From contig NZ_JALLAN010000005.1 in assembly GCF_023062595.1 (NCBI RefSeq), positions 1-64,000 of the forward strand: a stretch of 64,000 nt of DNA, given 5' to 3'. The first letter of the stretch is position 1; each line of letters begins with the position of its first letter. This document shows positions 26,716 to 36,085 of this stretch, piece by piece. The translations under genes were made by a program, and so were the position numbers. Origin of the DNA: Arthrobacter rhizosphaerae (GTDB lineage Bacteria > Actinomycetota > Actinomycetes > Actinomycetales > Micrococcaceae). Under the pieces are notes generated by a model. The model did not search any database. It saw nothing but the letters and a program-made list of their open reading frames with translations, and had not been told where the DNA came from.

Positions 26716-27402
26716 TCAGGCTGCGGCGTCGAGCACTTGGAGAATAGCCTTGGCGGCGGCCGCAGGATCGTCAGCCTCGGTAATGGCCCGGACCACCACA
26801 ACACGCGAGGCCCCGGCCTCCACCACCTGCTCCACGTTTGCGAGGTCGATGCCGCCAATGGCGAACCACGGCAGGAGTATGCCGTCAACAGTCATTCGGT
26901 CGGCTGCGCGGATCGCGTCTGCGGCATAACTGACGAGCTCAAGCCCGACGGCGGCCCGTCCGGGTTTAGTAGGAGTGGACCAGATCGGCCCGACACAAAA
27001 GTAGTCCAGGCCGCTTCTGCCTGGTGAAGCGGCGATGGCGGCATCGATTTCCCCTGGGGTGTGAGTGGAAAGGCCCATCACTGTTTCACTGCCGACGAAC
27101 GTCCTTGCCGAATGCAGCGGCAGGTCCTTCTGGCCAAGGTGCAAGACCGGGGCGCCGGACAGTGACGCGATGTCAGCCCTGTCGTTGACTGCCCACAACC
27201 GTCCGTGCCGATGGGCGGCGGCTTGGAGTACTTCCAGCAGTTCCAGTTCCTCCGCCGCCTCCAGCTGCTTGTCCCGCAACTGGATGATGTCGACGCCCCC
27301 TGCGTAGGCGGCGTCGATGAAGTCCTCAAAGTCCCCCCGACCCTGGCGGGAGTCGGTGCAGAGGTACAAGCGGGCGGTGGTGTGGACGGCATGCTCGGTC
27401 AT
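26716..27402 (-). CDS. thiE: thiamine-phosphate synthase
   Basis: 228 aa TIM barrel that joins HMP-pyrophosphate to thiazole phosphate. Visible features are the strand I-I-Q-L-R-D-K (near 40-46), the pyrophosphate-site N-D-R-A-D-I-A (near 75-81), G-L-S-T-H (near 112-116), [10 protein letters not shown] (near 138-147) and the C-terminal W-F-A-I-G-G-I phosphate loop. ATG 27402 is six bases from TAGGCT (27409-27414), so its short or absent leader carries no TPP riboswitch. It diverges from the riboswitch-controlled thiOSG unit. Confidence 0.92.
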   Translation of the reverse strand: MTEHAVHTTARLYLCTDSRQGRGDFEDFIDAAYAGGVDIIQLRDKQLEAAEELELLEVLQAAAHRHGRLWAVNDRADIASLSGAPVLHLGQKDLPLHSARTFVGSETVMGLSTHTPGEIDAAIAASPGRSGLDYFCVGPIWSTPTKPGRAAVGLELVSYAADAIRAADRMTVDGILLPWFAIGGIDLANVEQVVEAGASRVVVVRAITEADDPAAAAKAILQVLDAAA

Positions 27403-27426
27403 GGCACCAGCCTAGTTCCTCTAAAC

Positions 27427-27533
27427 TGGGGGAGTACCGCGGGAGCCCGCCGCAGCTGTCACAAACTGCCGGGCTGAGAGGGCGTCAGAGCCGACCGCTT
27501 GACCTGATCCGGTTAGTACCGGCGTAGGGAAGG
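27427..27533 (+). promoter_or_regulatory. TPP riboswitch (THI box) upstream of thiO
   Basis: Conserved THI-box blocks appear in order: CTGAGA (27474-27479), CCTGATCC (27503-27510), and GGCGTAGGGAAGG (27521-27533), with a GGTTAGTACCGG pairing element between. The terminal GGGAAGGA also serves as the Shine-Dalgarno sequence for the GTG at 27540, and no terminator hairpin follows. Control of translation initiation by thiamine pyrophosphate is therefore the likely mechanism. Confidence 0.93.
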
Positions 27534-27539
27534 AATCCA

Positions 27540-28929
27540 GTGCTCTCCCACCCAGCACTCCCGCCGTCGTCCACTGGCACGATTTCCAGCAGCTCAAAGT
27601 CCAGCAGCTCAGAGTCCAGCAGCTCAATGCGTGAGCCCGCCTCCGGAACGGATATCAGCGTGGATGTCGCAGTCATTGGTGGCGGAGTGGTGGGCCACGC
27701 CATCGCATGGGAAGCGGCAAGGAGCGGGCGCTCCGTGGCCCTGGTTGACGATGCGCCCGGTTGTGGCGCAAGTTGGGCCGCCGCCGGGATGCTTGCCCCG
27801 GTCAGTGAACTGCACTACCAGGAAGAAGACCTGCTGGAACTCATGCTCGAGGCCTCGTCCCTCTGGCCGGAGTTCGCGGCCGGGCTTGCCCCTGACGTCG
27901 ATCGCACCGATGAGGCGGCTGAAACGGCCGCAGGTACCGGATACATCACCACTCCCACGCTGGCCATCGGTGTTGATCCTGCAGACCGCCGGGCGCTGGA
28001 CGATCTCAGGCGGGTCCAAGCAGCGAACGGGCTCTCGGTCGAGCAACTGACAGTTCGGGAGGCGCGCTCCATTGAGCCGTTGCTCAGTCCGGGGGTCTCC
28101 TGTGCCTATCGAATTGCCGCCGACCATCAGGTGGACCCTCGAAGGCTCCTGGCCCGGATTGCTGCAGCTCTTGTCAATGCCGAGCGCGCCGGGGGAACCT
28201 GCAAAATGATCCCGGCGAGGGCCTCCGGCCTGCAATGGGAAAGTGATCGCGTAGCCGGCGTCGTCCTGGACAACGGGATAGCCATTCATGCCGGCGAGAC
28301 TGTCCTGGCCAACGGACTTGGAACCGGAAACCTGAATGGCCTTCCGCCGGGGCTAAATCTTCCCTTGCGGCCTGTGTACGGGGATATTATCCGGCTCCGC
28401 GTTCCGGCTCACCTCCAGCCGCTGTTGAGCTCCACTGTCCGGGGCCTGGTTCACGGCGTGCCGGTGTACATCGTTCCCAGGGATGACGGGACTGTAGTGA
28501 TCGGAGCCACGCAACGGGAGGTAGCCCTGGAAGAAGATGCGGCAGAGGCAGTCTCCGCCGGAGGAATATACCAGCTGTTGCGGGACGCGCAGGCGCTTCT
28601 TCCGGCAGTAGCCGAATTGGAGCTGCTGGAATGCACCGCCCGGGGGAGGCCGGGAACTCCTGACAACGCGCCGCTGCTCGGCAGGGTGCAGGACCGGACA
28701 GGCGACTCCGACGTCCTGGGCCTTATTGTTGCGACAGGATTCTTCCGCCACGGCATACTGCTGGCTCCCGCCGCCGCGTCAATCTGCCTGCAGCTGATGG
28801 AGGGCAGGTCCGATCCCCGCTGGGCAGTTTTCCAACCCGGGCGATTCTCCCCGGGCTTCTCCGCCAGCCACATCCCGCGCCACCCCGATCCGGCAACAGC
28901 CGCTACCCCTCTCTGTAGTAAGGAACAGC

Positions 28930-28946
<17 letters not shown>
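27540..28946 (+). CDS. thiO: glycine oxidase ThiO
   Basis: FAD-dependent amine oxidase making iminoglycine (dehydroglycine) for the thiazole ring. The dinucleotide motif V-A-V-I-G-G-G-V-V-G-H-A is at about 43-54 and the C-terminal L-I-V-A-T-G-F-F-R-H-G-I-L-L is typical. I keep the GTG at 27540 because AGGA of the riboswitch is correctly spaced. An ATG at 27627 would remove a Ser-rich 29-residue leader encoded by a 15-bp tandem repeat, leaving an ordinary ThiO N-terminus. It overlaps thiS by 17 bp. Length from GTG 468 aa, slightly over the family norm because of the leader. Confidence 0.9.
27585..27626 (+). repeat. 15-bp tandem repeat at the thiO 5' end
   Basis: TCCAGCAGCTCARAG occurs twice, plus a 12-bp third copy, ending directly before the alternative ATG at 27627. 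It encodes a Ser-rich stretch (SSSKSSSSESSSS). Confidence 0.92.
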
Positions 28947-30019
<1,073 letters not shown>

Positions 30020-30109
30020 CCCGTTCTTCCGGGCCCGGCCGCCTGGCTCCGCTTTCCGGCACGGTCGACGGCGGACCTGTCCGCCTGCTATCAGTTCCAG
30101 GAGCGCGTC

Positions 30110-30790
30110 ATGCCTGAACCAGTCGTACCCGAAAAGCCGGCCGTGCTGACCCGGCCGCAGATCGACGAAGCACTTGCCGGGTTGCCTGACTGGCGATACC
30201 GCCTCGGCGGCTTGGTGACGGTCTACAAACTGCCCACCGCCGCCAAAGCGCTGGACCTCATCGCCGCCGTCGGACGTTCCGCGGAGGAGCAGAACCATCA
30301 CCCTGACCTCGATTGGCGGTTCAACAGGGTATTCATCCGCTTCACCTCCCATGACGCGGGAACCGAAGTCACCCAGCGGGATATCACCGCCGCAAAATCG
30401 GCGAGCTCAGAGGCGGAAGCGGCAGGCGCAACCCCCGAACCGGGCCTCTACAGAACCATCGAAGTCGCCATAGACACAGCCGATCCGGCCGAAATCTCTG
30501 AGGTGTGGCGCGTCGCGCTCGGTTACAAAAAGGGCCGCTACGGAGACCTGGTGGACCCCTATGGAAGGGGGCCCAGCCTCTGGTTCCAGAAGACGTCCAC
30601 GCCAAGCCCGAACAGGCTTCATCTGGACATTCACCGGAGCAAGGAGGAATCCGGTGGTGTGCTGGAGAAGACCGCGGGGACCGGTGCCCTGATGGACTAC
30701 GGCCACGCCCCTCATTGGGTTGTTGTGACTGACAGCCAGGGTAACCGGCTGTGCCTGTGCACGGAAGAGGGCCACGAGCCGGACCTGTGA
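30110..30790 (+). CDS. pterin-4a-carbinolamine dehydratase fused to VOC domain
   Basis: 226 aa in two domains. Residues 10-95 are a PCD/DCoH domain with the catalytic motif E-x3-H-H-P (H63-H64) and the later W...F...H...D residues; it dehydrates 4a-hydroxytetrahydropterins. Residues about 108-222 are a glyoxalase/VOC-like domain (Y-R-T-I-E-V-A-I-D, L-H-L-D-I-H near 173-178, H-W-V-V-V-T-D). No aromatic amino-acid hydroxylase is in the window. ATG 30110 has CAGGAG upstream. The VOC ligand set looks incomplete, so it could be a binding rather than a catalytic domain. Confidence 0.8.
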   Translation: MPEPVVPEKPAVLTRPQIDEALAGLPDWRYRLGGLVTVYKLPTAAKALDLIAAVGRSAEEQNHHPDLDWRFNRVFIRFTSHDAGTEVTQRDITAAKSASSEAEAAGATPEPGLYRTIEVAIDTADPAEISEVWRVALGYKKGRYGDLVDPYGRGPSLWFQKTSTPSPNRLHLDIHRSKEESGGVLEKTAGTGALMDYGHAPHWVVVTDSQGNRLCLCTEEGHEPDL

Positions 30791-30811
30791 GGCCGGCTGC
30801 AGCCCTACCCG

Positions 30812-30831
30812 TTGAGGGCATGAGCCCTCAA
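30812..30831. terminator. possible hairpin between convergent genes
   Basis: TTGAGGGC-ATGA-GCCCTCAA is a perfect 8-bp stem with a 4-nt loop, located between the PCD/VOC gene (+) and a small membrane gene (-). No U tract follows on either strand, so it may stop transcription poorly. Three CCTCAGAG repeats follow at about 30840-30862, overlapping the end of the minus-strand gene. Confidence 0.4.
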
Positions 30832-30850
30832 AGCCTGTTCCCTCAGAGCC

Positions 30851-31153
30851 TCAGAGCCTCAGTGCGGCAGTGAGGCGTGCGGTGTCGTGCCGGGCCCGGG
30901 TCTTCCCCAGGTAGATGGCAGCAGCCAGGGCGGCCGCCGTCCCCAGAACCATCGGAAGGATCCAGGGAATCCACGTGAGGCCCGGCTGGAAGCCGAAACC
31001 GGCAGTAATGAACAATATCCAGCTCAAAAGCCCTACCGCCGTTGCCACTCCCGCCGGCATCAGAATGCCGTATTTGGCATGCCTGCGGTCATTCGCCCAG
31101 ATGATGAAGCCTGCAGCTACCGTCACGAAGGAGACGATGACGAGAGAAAGCAT
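30851..31153 (-). CDS. small membrane protein, three predicted helices
   Basis: 100 aa of unknown function. Hydrophobic segments at about 2-20, 31-50 and 62-83 suggest three membrane helices, with a D-R-R-H charged loop after the first and a basic C-terminus. The start is ATG 31153 with AGGAG upstream. It lies 17 bp downstream of the DUF3107 gene on the same strand and is probably in one transcript with it. Confidence 0.7.
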   Translation of the reverse strand: MLSLVIVSFVTVAAGFIIWANDRRHAKYGILMPAGVATAVGLLSWILFITAGFGFQPGLTWIPWILPMVLGTAAALAAAIYLGKTRARHDTARLTAALRL

Positions 31154-31170
31154 GTGGAACTCCTGCCAGG

Positions 31171-31413
31171 TTAGAGTGCGCCGAATCCGACCCTGCGGAC
31201 TTCTTCCGCTCCGATTTCTACATAGCCAAGGGTGTTGGAGGGAATGATGACCAAACGGCCCTTGTCGTCTTTCAGCCTGAGCTCAGTGCCTTTGGAAATG
31301 GCTTCTGCAACAACCTTGGCGACCTCGTCAGCATCCTGAGCCGATTCCAGCACAATTTCCCGGCCGATGTTCTGAATGCCGATCTTTACTTCCACGCGAG
31401 GCCTCCCAGCCAA
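31171..31413 (-). CDS. DUF3107 family protein
   Basis: An 80-aa protein of the actinobacterial DUF3107 family (TB9.4-like in mycobacteria): V-E-V-K-I-G-I-Q near the N-terminus and I-P-S-N-T-L-G-Y-V-E-I-G in the middle. Function unknown. GTG/ATG region at 31413 with a strong GGGAGG site. The order DUF3107 beside a TetR gene is the same in mycobacteria. Confidence 0.88.
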   Translation of the reverse strand: MAGRPRVEVKIGIQNIGREIVLESAQDADEVAKVVAEAISKGTELRLKDDKGRLVIIPSNTLGYVEIGAEEVRRVGFGAL

Positions 31414-31453
31414 TCAAAGTTAAAAAATTCCGAAGACAATTTCTATTTGTAGT

Positions 31454-32122
31454 CTAGGTCTCTTTGGGGAAGCGACTGATTCCGCGCCAAGCTAAACGGT
31501 AAATCAGGTCGCTGGCAACATCGAGGTCCAGGTTGCCGTCTGTTTCGAGCCAATAGCGTGCGCTGACCTGGGCCATTCCAGCAAGTGCACGGCCGAGCAG
31601 CTGTGCTTCAAGTGGCGGAAGTTTCGTGTCCTCGGCGATGACACGGGCAACGGCGTCGGCAAAGGTCTTGTTGAAGGTTTCAAGCCTGGAACTGACATCC
31701 GGATCATTGATGAGGTCGGATTCGAAAACCAAGCGGTGAGCCTGGTCATCATTCGCAATAAACCGGAAGTAGGCTCGCATCACTGCCTGGACACGTTCGT
31801 CGTTGTCCGTGGTGGAGTTCAGGGCGCCGAGCAGCAGTTCTGTCAGTGCGGTCAGGTGGCTGTCCAGCAGGGCGAGATACAGTTCCCGCTTGGAAGGGAA
31901 GTGTTGGTAGAGCACCGGCTTGCTGACGCGGGCCGTCTCGGCGATCTCGTCCATGGCAGCCCCGTGGTAGCCGTTGGCAACAAAGACCTCCTGGGCTGCA
32001 GACAGCAACTGGGCCCGGCGTTCATCACGGGGTAGCCGCGCCGAGCGGGAACCGGAAGTACGCGCCTGCCCGCCAAGGGGCTTTCCGTCCTGAACCCGGT
32101 CGACGGGTGCATGATGAGCCAC
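31454..32122 (-). CDS. TetR/AcrR family transcriptional regulator
   Basis: 222 aa. A basic, flexible N-terminus (about 1-28) precedes the helix-turn-helix (about 32-78, containing Y-H-G-A-A-M-D-E-I-A and V-S-K-P-V-L-Y-Q-H-F). The C-terminal domain is typical of the TetR fold; the W-R-G-I-S-R-F-P end is shared by a conserved actinobacterial group. GTG 32122 has AAGGAAGG upstream. It diverges from moeB with an 84-bp gap, where an operator would be expected, but I see no clear palindrome there. Confidence 0.88.
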   Translation of the reverse strand: MAHHAPVDRVQDGKPLGGQARTSGSRSARLPRDERRAQLLSAAQEVFVANGYHGAAMDEIAETARVSKPVLYQHFPSKRELYLALLDSHLTALTELLLGALNSTTDNDERVQAVMRAYFRFIANDDQAHRLVFESDLINDPDVSSRLETFNKTFADAVARVIAEDTKLPPLEAQLLGRALAGMAQVSARYWLETDGNLDLDVASDLIYRLAWRGISRFPKET

Positions 32123-32206
32123 TTTTTGGCCTTCCTTCCCTTGCAGTTACCTCTACTTTACGCGGGGGTAACATGACCTGACGGCATCTTCGGCATACAT
32201 TGAAGT

Positions 32207-33406
32207 ATGGCTTCCATGATCTCCACAACAGCTGCCCCTACGGCCATCGGACCTTTGGTGGAACCGGCGGAAGGGCTGAGCCCCCAGGAGGTGGAGAGAT
32301 ACTCCCGGCATCTCATCATTCCCGAGATCGGGACAATGGGCCAACGGCGGCTCAAAAACGCAAAAGTGCTGGTCATAGGTGCCGGAGGACTTGGTTCGCC
32401 TGCCCTGCTGTATCTGGCTGCTGCCGGGGTGGGGACGCTGGGGATCGTTGACGACGACGTCGTGGATCTCAGCAATCTTCAACGCCAGGTCATCCATGGA
32501 GTAGCGGACGTCGGCAGGCCGAAGATTGAGTCGGCGCGGGATGCTGTCGCGGCCCTGAATCCTCTGGTTGATGTCAGGCTCCACAACGTCCGGCTGGATG
32601 CGTCCAACGCCCTTGAACTTTTCGCGGACTACGACCTCATCCTGGACGGTGCCGATAACTTCGCCACGCGTTACCTCGTCAATGACGCTGCCGCCATCCT
32701 CGGCAAGCCTTATGTTTGGGGCTCCATTTTCAGGTTTGACGGCCAGGTCAGCGTCTTCTGGGAAAAATATGGCCCCACCTACCGTGATCTCTATCCGGAG
32801 GCGCCGCCTGCCGGATCTGTTCCCTCCTGCGCGGAGGGGGGAGTGTTCGGCATGCTGTGCGCGGCTGTGGGCTCCCTGATGGTGACGGAGGCAGTGAAGC
32901 TCATCACCGGCGTCGGACGTTCCCTGCTGGGGCGGGTGGCCCTCTTTGACGCCCTGGGTGGAAGCTGGCGCGAGATCAAGGTTTCCAAGGATCCTGCGGC
33001 CGAGCCCATCACGGGGCTGACTGACTATGAGGCCTTCTGCGGGATCCTCCCGGCGTCATCCACAGCGAACGAGAACACTGTCACCGCCAAGCAGCTGGCC
33101 ACAATGCTGGCCGCACGCAAGGCCGGCCTTAAGGAGTTCGACCTCGTGGACGTCCGCGAATCAGGGGAGCACGACATCGTCAGCATCGATGGATCAGTGC
33201 TCATCCCGCAGGGCAGGATCCTCGCCGGTGAGGCGTGGTCAGAACTGCCCCAGGACCGTGACATTGTGTTCCACTGCAAAGCCGGAAGCCGCTCAGCCGC
33301 TGTACTGGCTGCAGCGAAAAAGGCGGGGTACGAACGGGTAAGCCATCTCGACGGCGGCATTCTCGCCTGGGTTAAGGACGTGGAGCCGGGTAAGCCCGTC
33401 TACTAG
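32207..33406 (+). CDS. moeB: MoeB/ThiF-type adenylyltransferase with rhodanese domain
   Basis: 399 aa. Residues about 25-280 are an E1-like adenylation domain: G-A-G-G-L-G-S-P (58-65), D-D-D-V-V-D-L-S-N-L-Q-R-Q (82-94), D-G-A-D-N-F (147-152), and Cys208 in VPSCAEGGV. The C-terminal rhodanese domain (about 292-395) has active-site Cys357 in HCKAGSRS. Such fusions adenylate and sulfurate the C-terminal Gly-Gly of small carriers (MoaD, CysO, ThiS). No thiF accompanies thiS/thiG 2-3 kb away, so it may serve ThiS too. ATG 32207 follows TACATT (32196-32201) by 5 nt. Confidence 0.9.
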   Translation: MASMISTTAAPTAIGPLVEPAEGLSPQEVERYSRHLIIPEIGTMGQRRLKNAKVLVIGAGGLGSPALLYLAAAGVGTLGIVDDDVVDLSNLQRQVIHGVADVGRPKIESARDAVAALNPLVDVRLHNVRLDASNALELFADYDLILDGADNFATRYLVNDAAAILGKPYVWGSIFRFDGQVSVFWEKYGPTYRDLYPEAPPAGSVPSCAEGGVFGMLCAAVGSLMVTEAVKLITGVGRSLLGRVALFDALGGSWREIKVSKDPAAEPITGLTDYEAFCGILPASSTANENTVTAKQLATMLAARKAGLKEFDLVDVRESGEHDIVSIDGSVLIPQGRILAGEAWSELPQDRDIVFHCKAGSRSAAVLAAAKKAGYERVSHLDGGILAWVKDVEPGKPVY

Positions 33407-33421
33407 GCGGACTGGCGGCTG

Positions 33422-34792
33422 TCAGGCGGACTCGCGCCTGTCCTCGATGGAGATATTAGTGTGGTCCACCGGGCACTCTGCCTCGGCGTCTGAAGCCTGC
33501 AGTGGGGCTGGCACTGGTCCCTGGACCGGTGCGGCTGGCTGGTCCACGCTGATGCCGTAGAGGGCTTCGAGGGCGGCAACATACTCGTCCTGTTGGCCGT
33601 TGGCAGCGAGTTCGCGGGCCCGGACCGTGGGGACGTGGAGCAACTGCTTGACCATGCGGCGGAGGGCAAACTCCACCTCTTCGGCAGCTGCCGTACAGCC
33701 GTGGCGGGCGCGTACCTTTTCCATCTCGGCGTCGAGGACGTTCATCGTGTGGCGGCGCAGCGCAACGATGGCTGAATCGACCGACCGGGCCTCGCGCTCC
33801 TGCTCGAATGCTTTGGCTGCTGCCGTAACGATGCTGCTGGCCTGTGAGAGTGACTCGGCCTGCTCCTGCGGGGCTGCGAGTCTTACGGATTCAAGCGTCA
33901 GCAGTTCCACGCCGTCGAGCTCTCCCACGGCAGGGTCAAAATCATGGGTCAGGGCGAGGTCGATCGCAATCAGCGGCTGTGGAGAGTCAGCACGGACACG
34001 CGCCAGCTCCTCGGCTTCCACCCGGGTATCTGATCCGCTGCAGCCGATCATGACGTCCGCGGCGGCGACCGCCACAGGAAGGGATTCCTCGTCCAACGCC
34101 ACACCCCCGCGAGTGGCGACAAAACCTGCGGCACGGCCTGAGGAGGAAAAGACGGAAACGTCTGTGCAGCCGCGCTCACGCAAAAGGGACATCGTGGCTC
34201 CCGCGTAGGCGCCGGTTCCGAAGATTACGGCCTTCTTGGTTGCCCAATCAGCGTTTTCGGAAAGATCCGCAGCCAGGTCGAGGGCAACGGAAACGATGGA
34301 TAGCCCCCGCGATCCGAGTGCGGTCTGGGCACCGACGTCCTTGGCGGTTTTGGAGGCGGCCTGGAACAAGCGGACCAGCCCTGAGCTTGCGGTTCCCTCA
34401 TGCTGCGCCTGGATGAGGGCACGGCGGACCTGGCCGGCAATTTCGCGTTCTCCCACGACGGCGGAATCCAGTCCGGAGCTGACCGCAAAGAGGTGCTTGG
34501 TCACTTCAGTTCCGGTGCGTGTGCTGAATGACCTGGACACGAGTTGCTCACTGAGTCCGCTGCTTCCGCTGATCTGTGCCACGAGGGCAGCACGGGCGGC
34601 CTCAACATCATCCGCATGGACGGCTTCGCCATAAATCTCGAAGCGGTTGCAGGTGGCAAGGACTATCGCACCCGTGACTTCCGGCGATCCGGAGAGTGCG
34701 GATGTAGCGAGCTCTGAAGCGCCGGTGCTCAACTGAGCAACGGTTTCAAGGTCGATGTCGGCGTGTGTAGCCACCAATGAAAAAAGAACCAC
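33422..34792 (-). CDS. hemA: glutamyl-tRNA reductase
   Basis: First committed enzyme of C5 heme synthesis, reducing Glu-tRNA to glutamate-1-semialdehyde (used by HemL). 456 aa from GTG 34792, where homologues start ([10 protein letters not shown]). Catalytic Cys48 is in [18 protein letters not shown] and V-V-G-E-R-E-I follow, then the NADPH domain and a dimerisation helix. The reading frame stays open upstream to 34942, but that part is unlike the family. TATGAT lies 9 nt before the start. The C-terminal 40 residues are Pro/Ala rich. Confidence 0.93.
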   Translation of the reverse strand: MVLFSLVATHADIDLETVAQLSTGASELATSALSGSPEVTGAIVLATCNRFEIYGEAVHADDVEAARAALVAQISGSSGLSEQLVSRSFSTRTGTEVTKHLFAVSSGLDSAVVGEREIAGQVRRALIQAQHEGTASSGLVRLFQAASKTAKDVGAQTALGSRGLSIVSVALDLAADLSENADWATKKAVIFGTGAYAGATMSLLRERGCTDVSVFSSSGRAAGFVATRGGVALDEESLPVAVAAADVMIGCSGSDTRVEAEELARVRADSPQPLIAIDLALTHDFDPAVGELDGVELLTLESVRLAAPQEQAESLSQASSIVTAAAKAFEQEREARSVDSAIVALRRHTMNVLDAEMEKVRARHGCTAAAEEVEFALRRMVKQLLHVPTVRARELAANGQQDEYVAALEALYGISVDQPAAPVQGPVPAPLQASDAEAECPVDHTNISIEDRRESA

Positions 34793-34801
34793 AGCAGCAC
34801 A

Positions 34802-34832
34802 ATCATAGCTTTTTCGTGCCCGTGTAGAACAA
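34802..34832 (-). promoter_or_regulatory. hemA promoter with TTCTACACG motif
   Basis: On the minus strand, TTGTTC (34827-34832), a 19-bp spacer and TATGAT (34802-34807) place the transcription start within two or three bases of the hemA GTG. The 9-mer TTCTACACG (34821-34829) overlaps the -35 and is identical to the core of the inverted repeat upstream of hemQ. Confidence 0.6.
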
Positions 34833-34950
34833 CTCCGTGAAGTGGAGTGCAGCACCGCCCCTTGTGATCCCCGCCACCATGTATTGCCGGCGTCAACAGA
34901 TGACAAGCTGTCGTTATCTTTTAGGACGGAATTTGGGCACAATCGAAGGC

Positions 34951-36081
34951 ATGATCTCTAGCGCTGCAACTTCAGACGGCACGGCATCCAACGGTACGGT
35001 GGGCAACACCCACCCGGGCAGCCTCGACTCAGGCCACCCCTTAATGGATGGGCGCACATCGGACTCGCCCCTCATTACCGCCTACCGCGGCGGGAAGCCG
35101 TCGAGGCGCCCCGTGTGGTTCATGCGCCAGGCTGGCCGGTCGCTGCCCGAATACCTGAAAGTCCGCGAGGGCGTCGCGATGCTTGAGTCCTGCCTGCGGC
35201 CAGAGCTTGCCTCTGAAATCACACTGCAGCCGGTGCGGCGCCATGACGTGGATGCCGCCATTTTCTTTTCGGACATCGTCATTCCCCTCAAGCTTGCCGG
35301 CGTCGGCGTCGATATTGTCCCGGGGGTTGGCCCCGTGCTGGACAAGCCGGTACGGACGGCAGCGGACGTAGCTGCGCTGCCCAAGCTGACCTGGGAATCG
35401 CTGGAGCCGATCCGGGAAGCAGTACGCCTTACGGTGGCCCAGTTGGGCAAGACCCCTCTGATCGGATTCGCAGGTGCGCCGTTCACGCTCGCTGCCTACA
35501 TGGTGGAGGGCAAGCCGTCCCGGGATCACCTGGGCCCGCGCACCATGATGCACGCTGACCCGGAAACGTGGCAGGCTCTGGCCAACTGGGCAGCCGACGC
35601 CTCGGGCCTTTTCCTGAGGGCGCAGTTGGAAGCCGGGGCTTCCGCCGGCCAGCTCTTCGATTCCTGGGCCGGTTCCCTTGGCCTTGCCGACTACCAACGT
35701 TTTGTTGCTCCGGCCTCCGCCCGCGCCCTGGACCACGTGCGGCATCTTGGCGCACCCCTCATCCACTTCGGCACCGGAACCTCCGAACTCCTGGTGGCCA
35801 TGCGCGACGTCGGCGTCGACGTCGTCGGGGTGGACTACCGCCTGCCGCTGGACGAGGCAAACCGCCGCCTGGGCGGAACAGTACCTTTGCAGGGCAACAT
35901 CGACCCTGCGCTTCTCTCGGCTCCGTGGCCCGTGCTGGAAGCCCACGTCCGCGAAGTCATCGATGCCGGTTCGGCCGCACCTGGCCACGTGCTGAATCTG
36001 GGACACGGCGTACCGCCGGAAACCGATCCCGCCGTCCTGACCCGCGTCGTCGAACTTATTCATTCGATTTCCCCTGAATAA
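34951..36081 (+). CDS. hemE: uroporphyrinogen decarboxylase
   Basis: Decarboxylates uroporphyrinogen III to coproporphyrinogen III. 376 aa from ATG 34951 (GAAGG just upstream). The first 40 residues are a variable Ser/Thr/Gly leader. Signatures are [16 protein letters not shown] (near 48-63), F-F-S-D-I-V-I-P (near 107-114), G-F-A-G-A-P-F-T and Q-G-N-I-D-P. The frame extends upstream to 34837, but that sequence overlaps the hemA promoter and is unlike the family. It diverges from hemA and is followed 4 bp later by hemY. Confidence 0.94.
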   Translation: MISSAATSDGTASNGTVGNTHPGSLDSGHPLMDGRTSDSPLITAYRGGKPSRRPVWFMRQAGRSLPEYLKVREGVAMLESCLRPELASEITLQPVRRHDVDAAIFFSDIVIPLKLAGVGVDIVPGVGPVLDKPVRTAADVAALPKLTWESLEPIREAVRLTVAQLGKTPLIGFAGAPFTLAAYMVEGKPSRDHLGPRTMMHADPETWQALANWAADASGLFLRAQLEAGASAGQLFDSWAGSLGLADYQRFVAPASARALDHVRHLGAPLIHFGTGTSELLVAMRDVGVDVVGVDYRLPLDEANRRLGGTVPLQGNIDPALLSAPWPVLEAHVREVIDAGSAAPGHVLNLGHGVPPETDPAVLTRVVELIHSISPE

Positions 36082-36085
36082 GGCC

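Noticed and set aside
34793..34942. N-terminal extension of hemA to 34942
   Set aside because: The sequence is unlike glutamyl-tRNA reductase and would run through the hemA promoter (TATGAT at 34802-34807).
34837..34950. N-terminal extension of hemE to 34837
   Set aside because: It covers the divergent promoter region, has no ribosome binding site, and homology begins after ATG 34951.
35041..36063. 340-codon minus-strand frame opposite hemE
   Set aside because: Antisense shadow of a certain gene; no recognisable protein.
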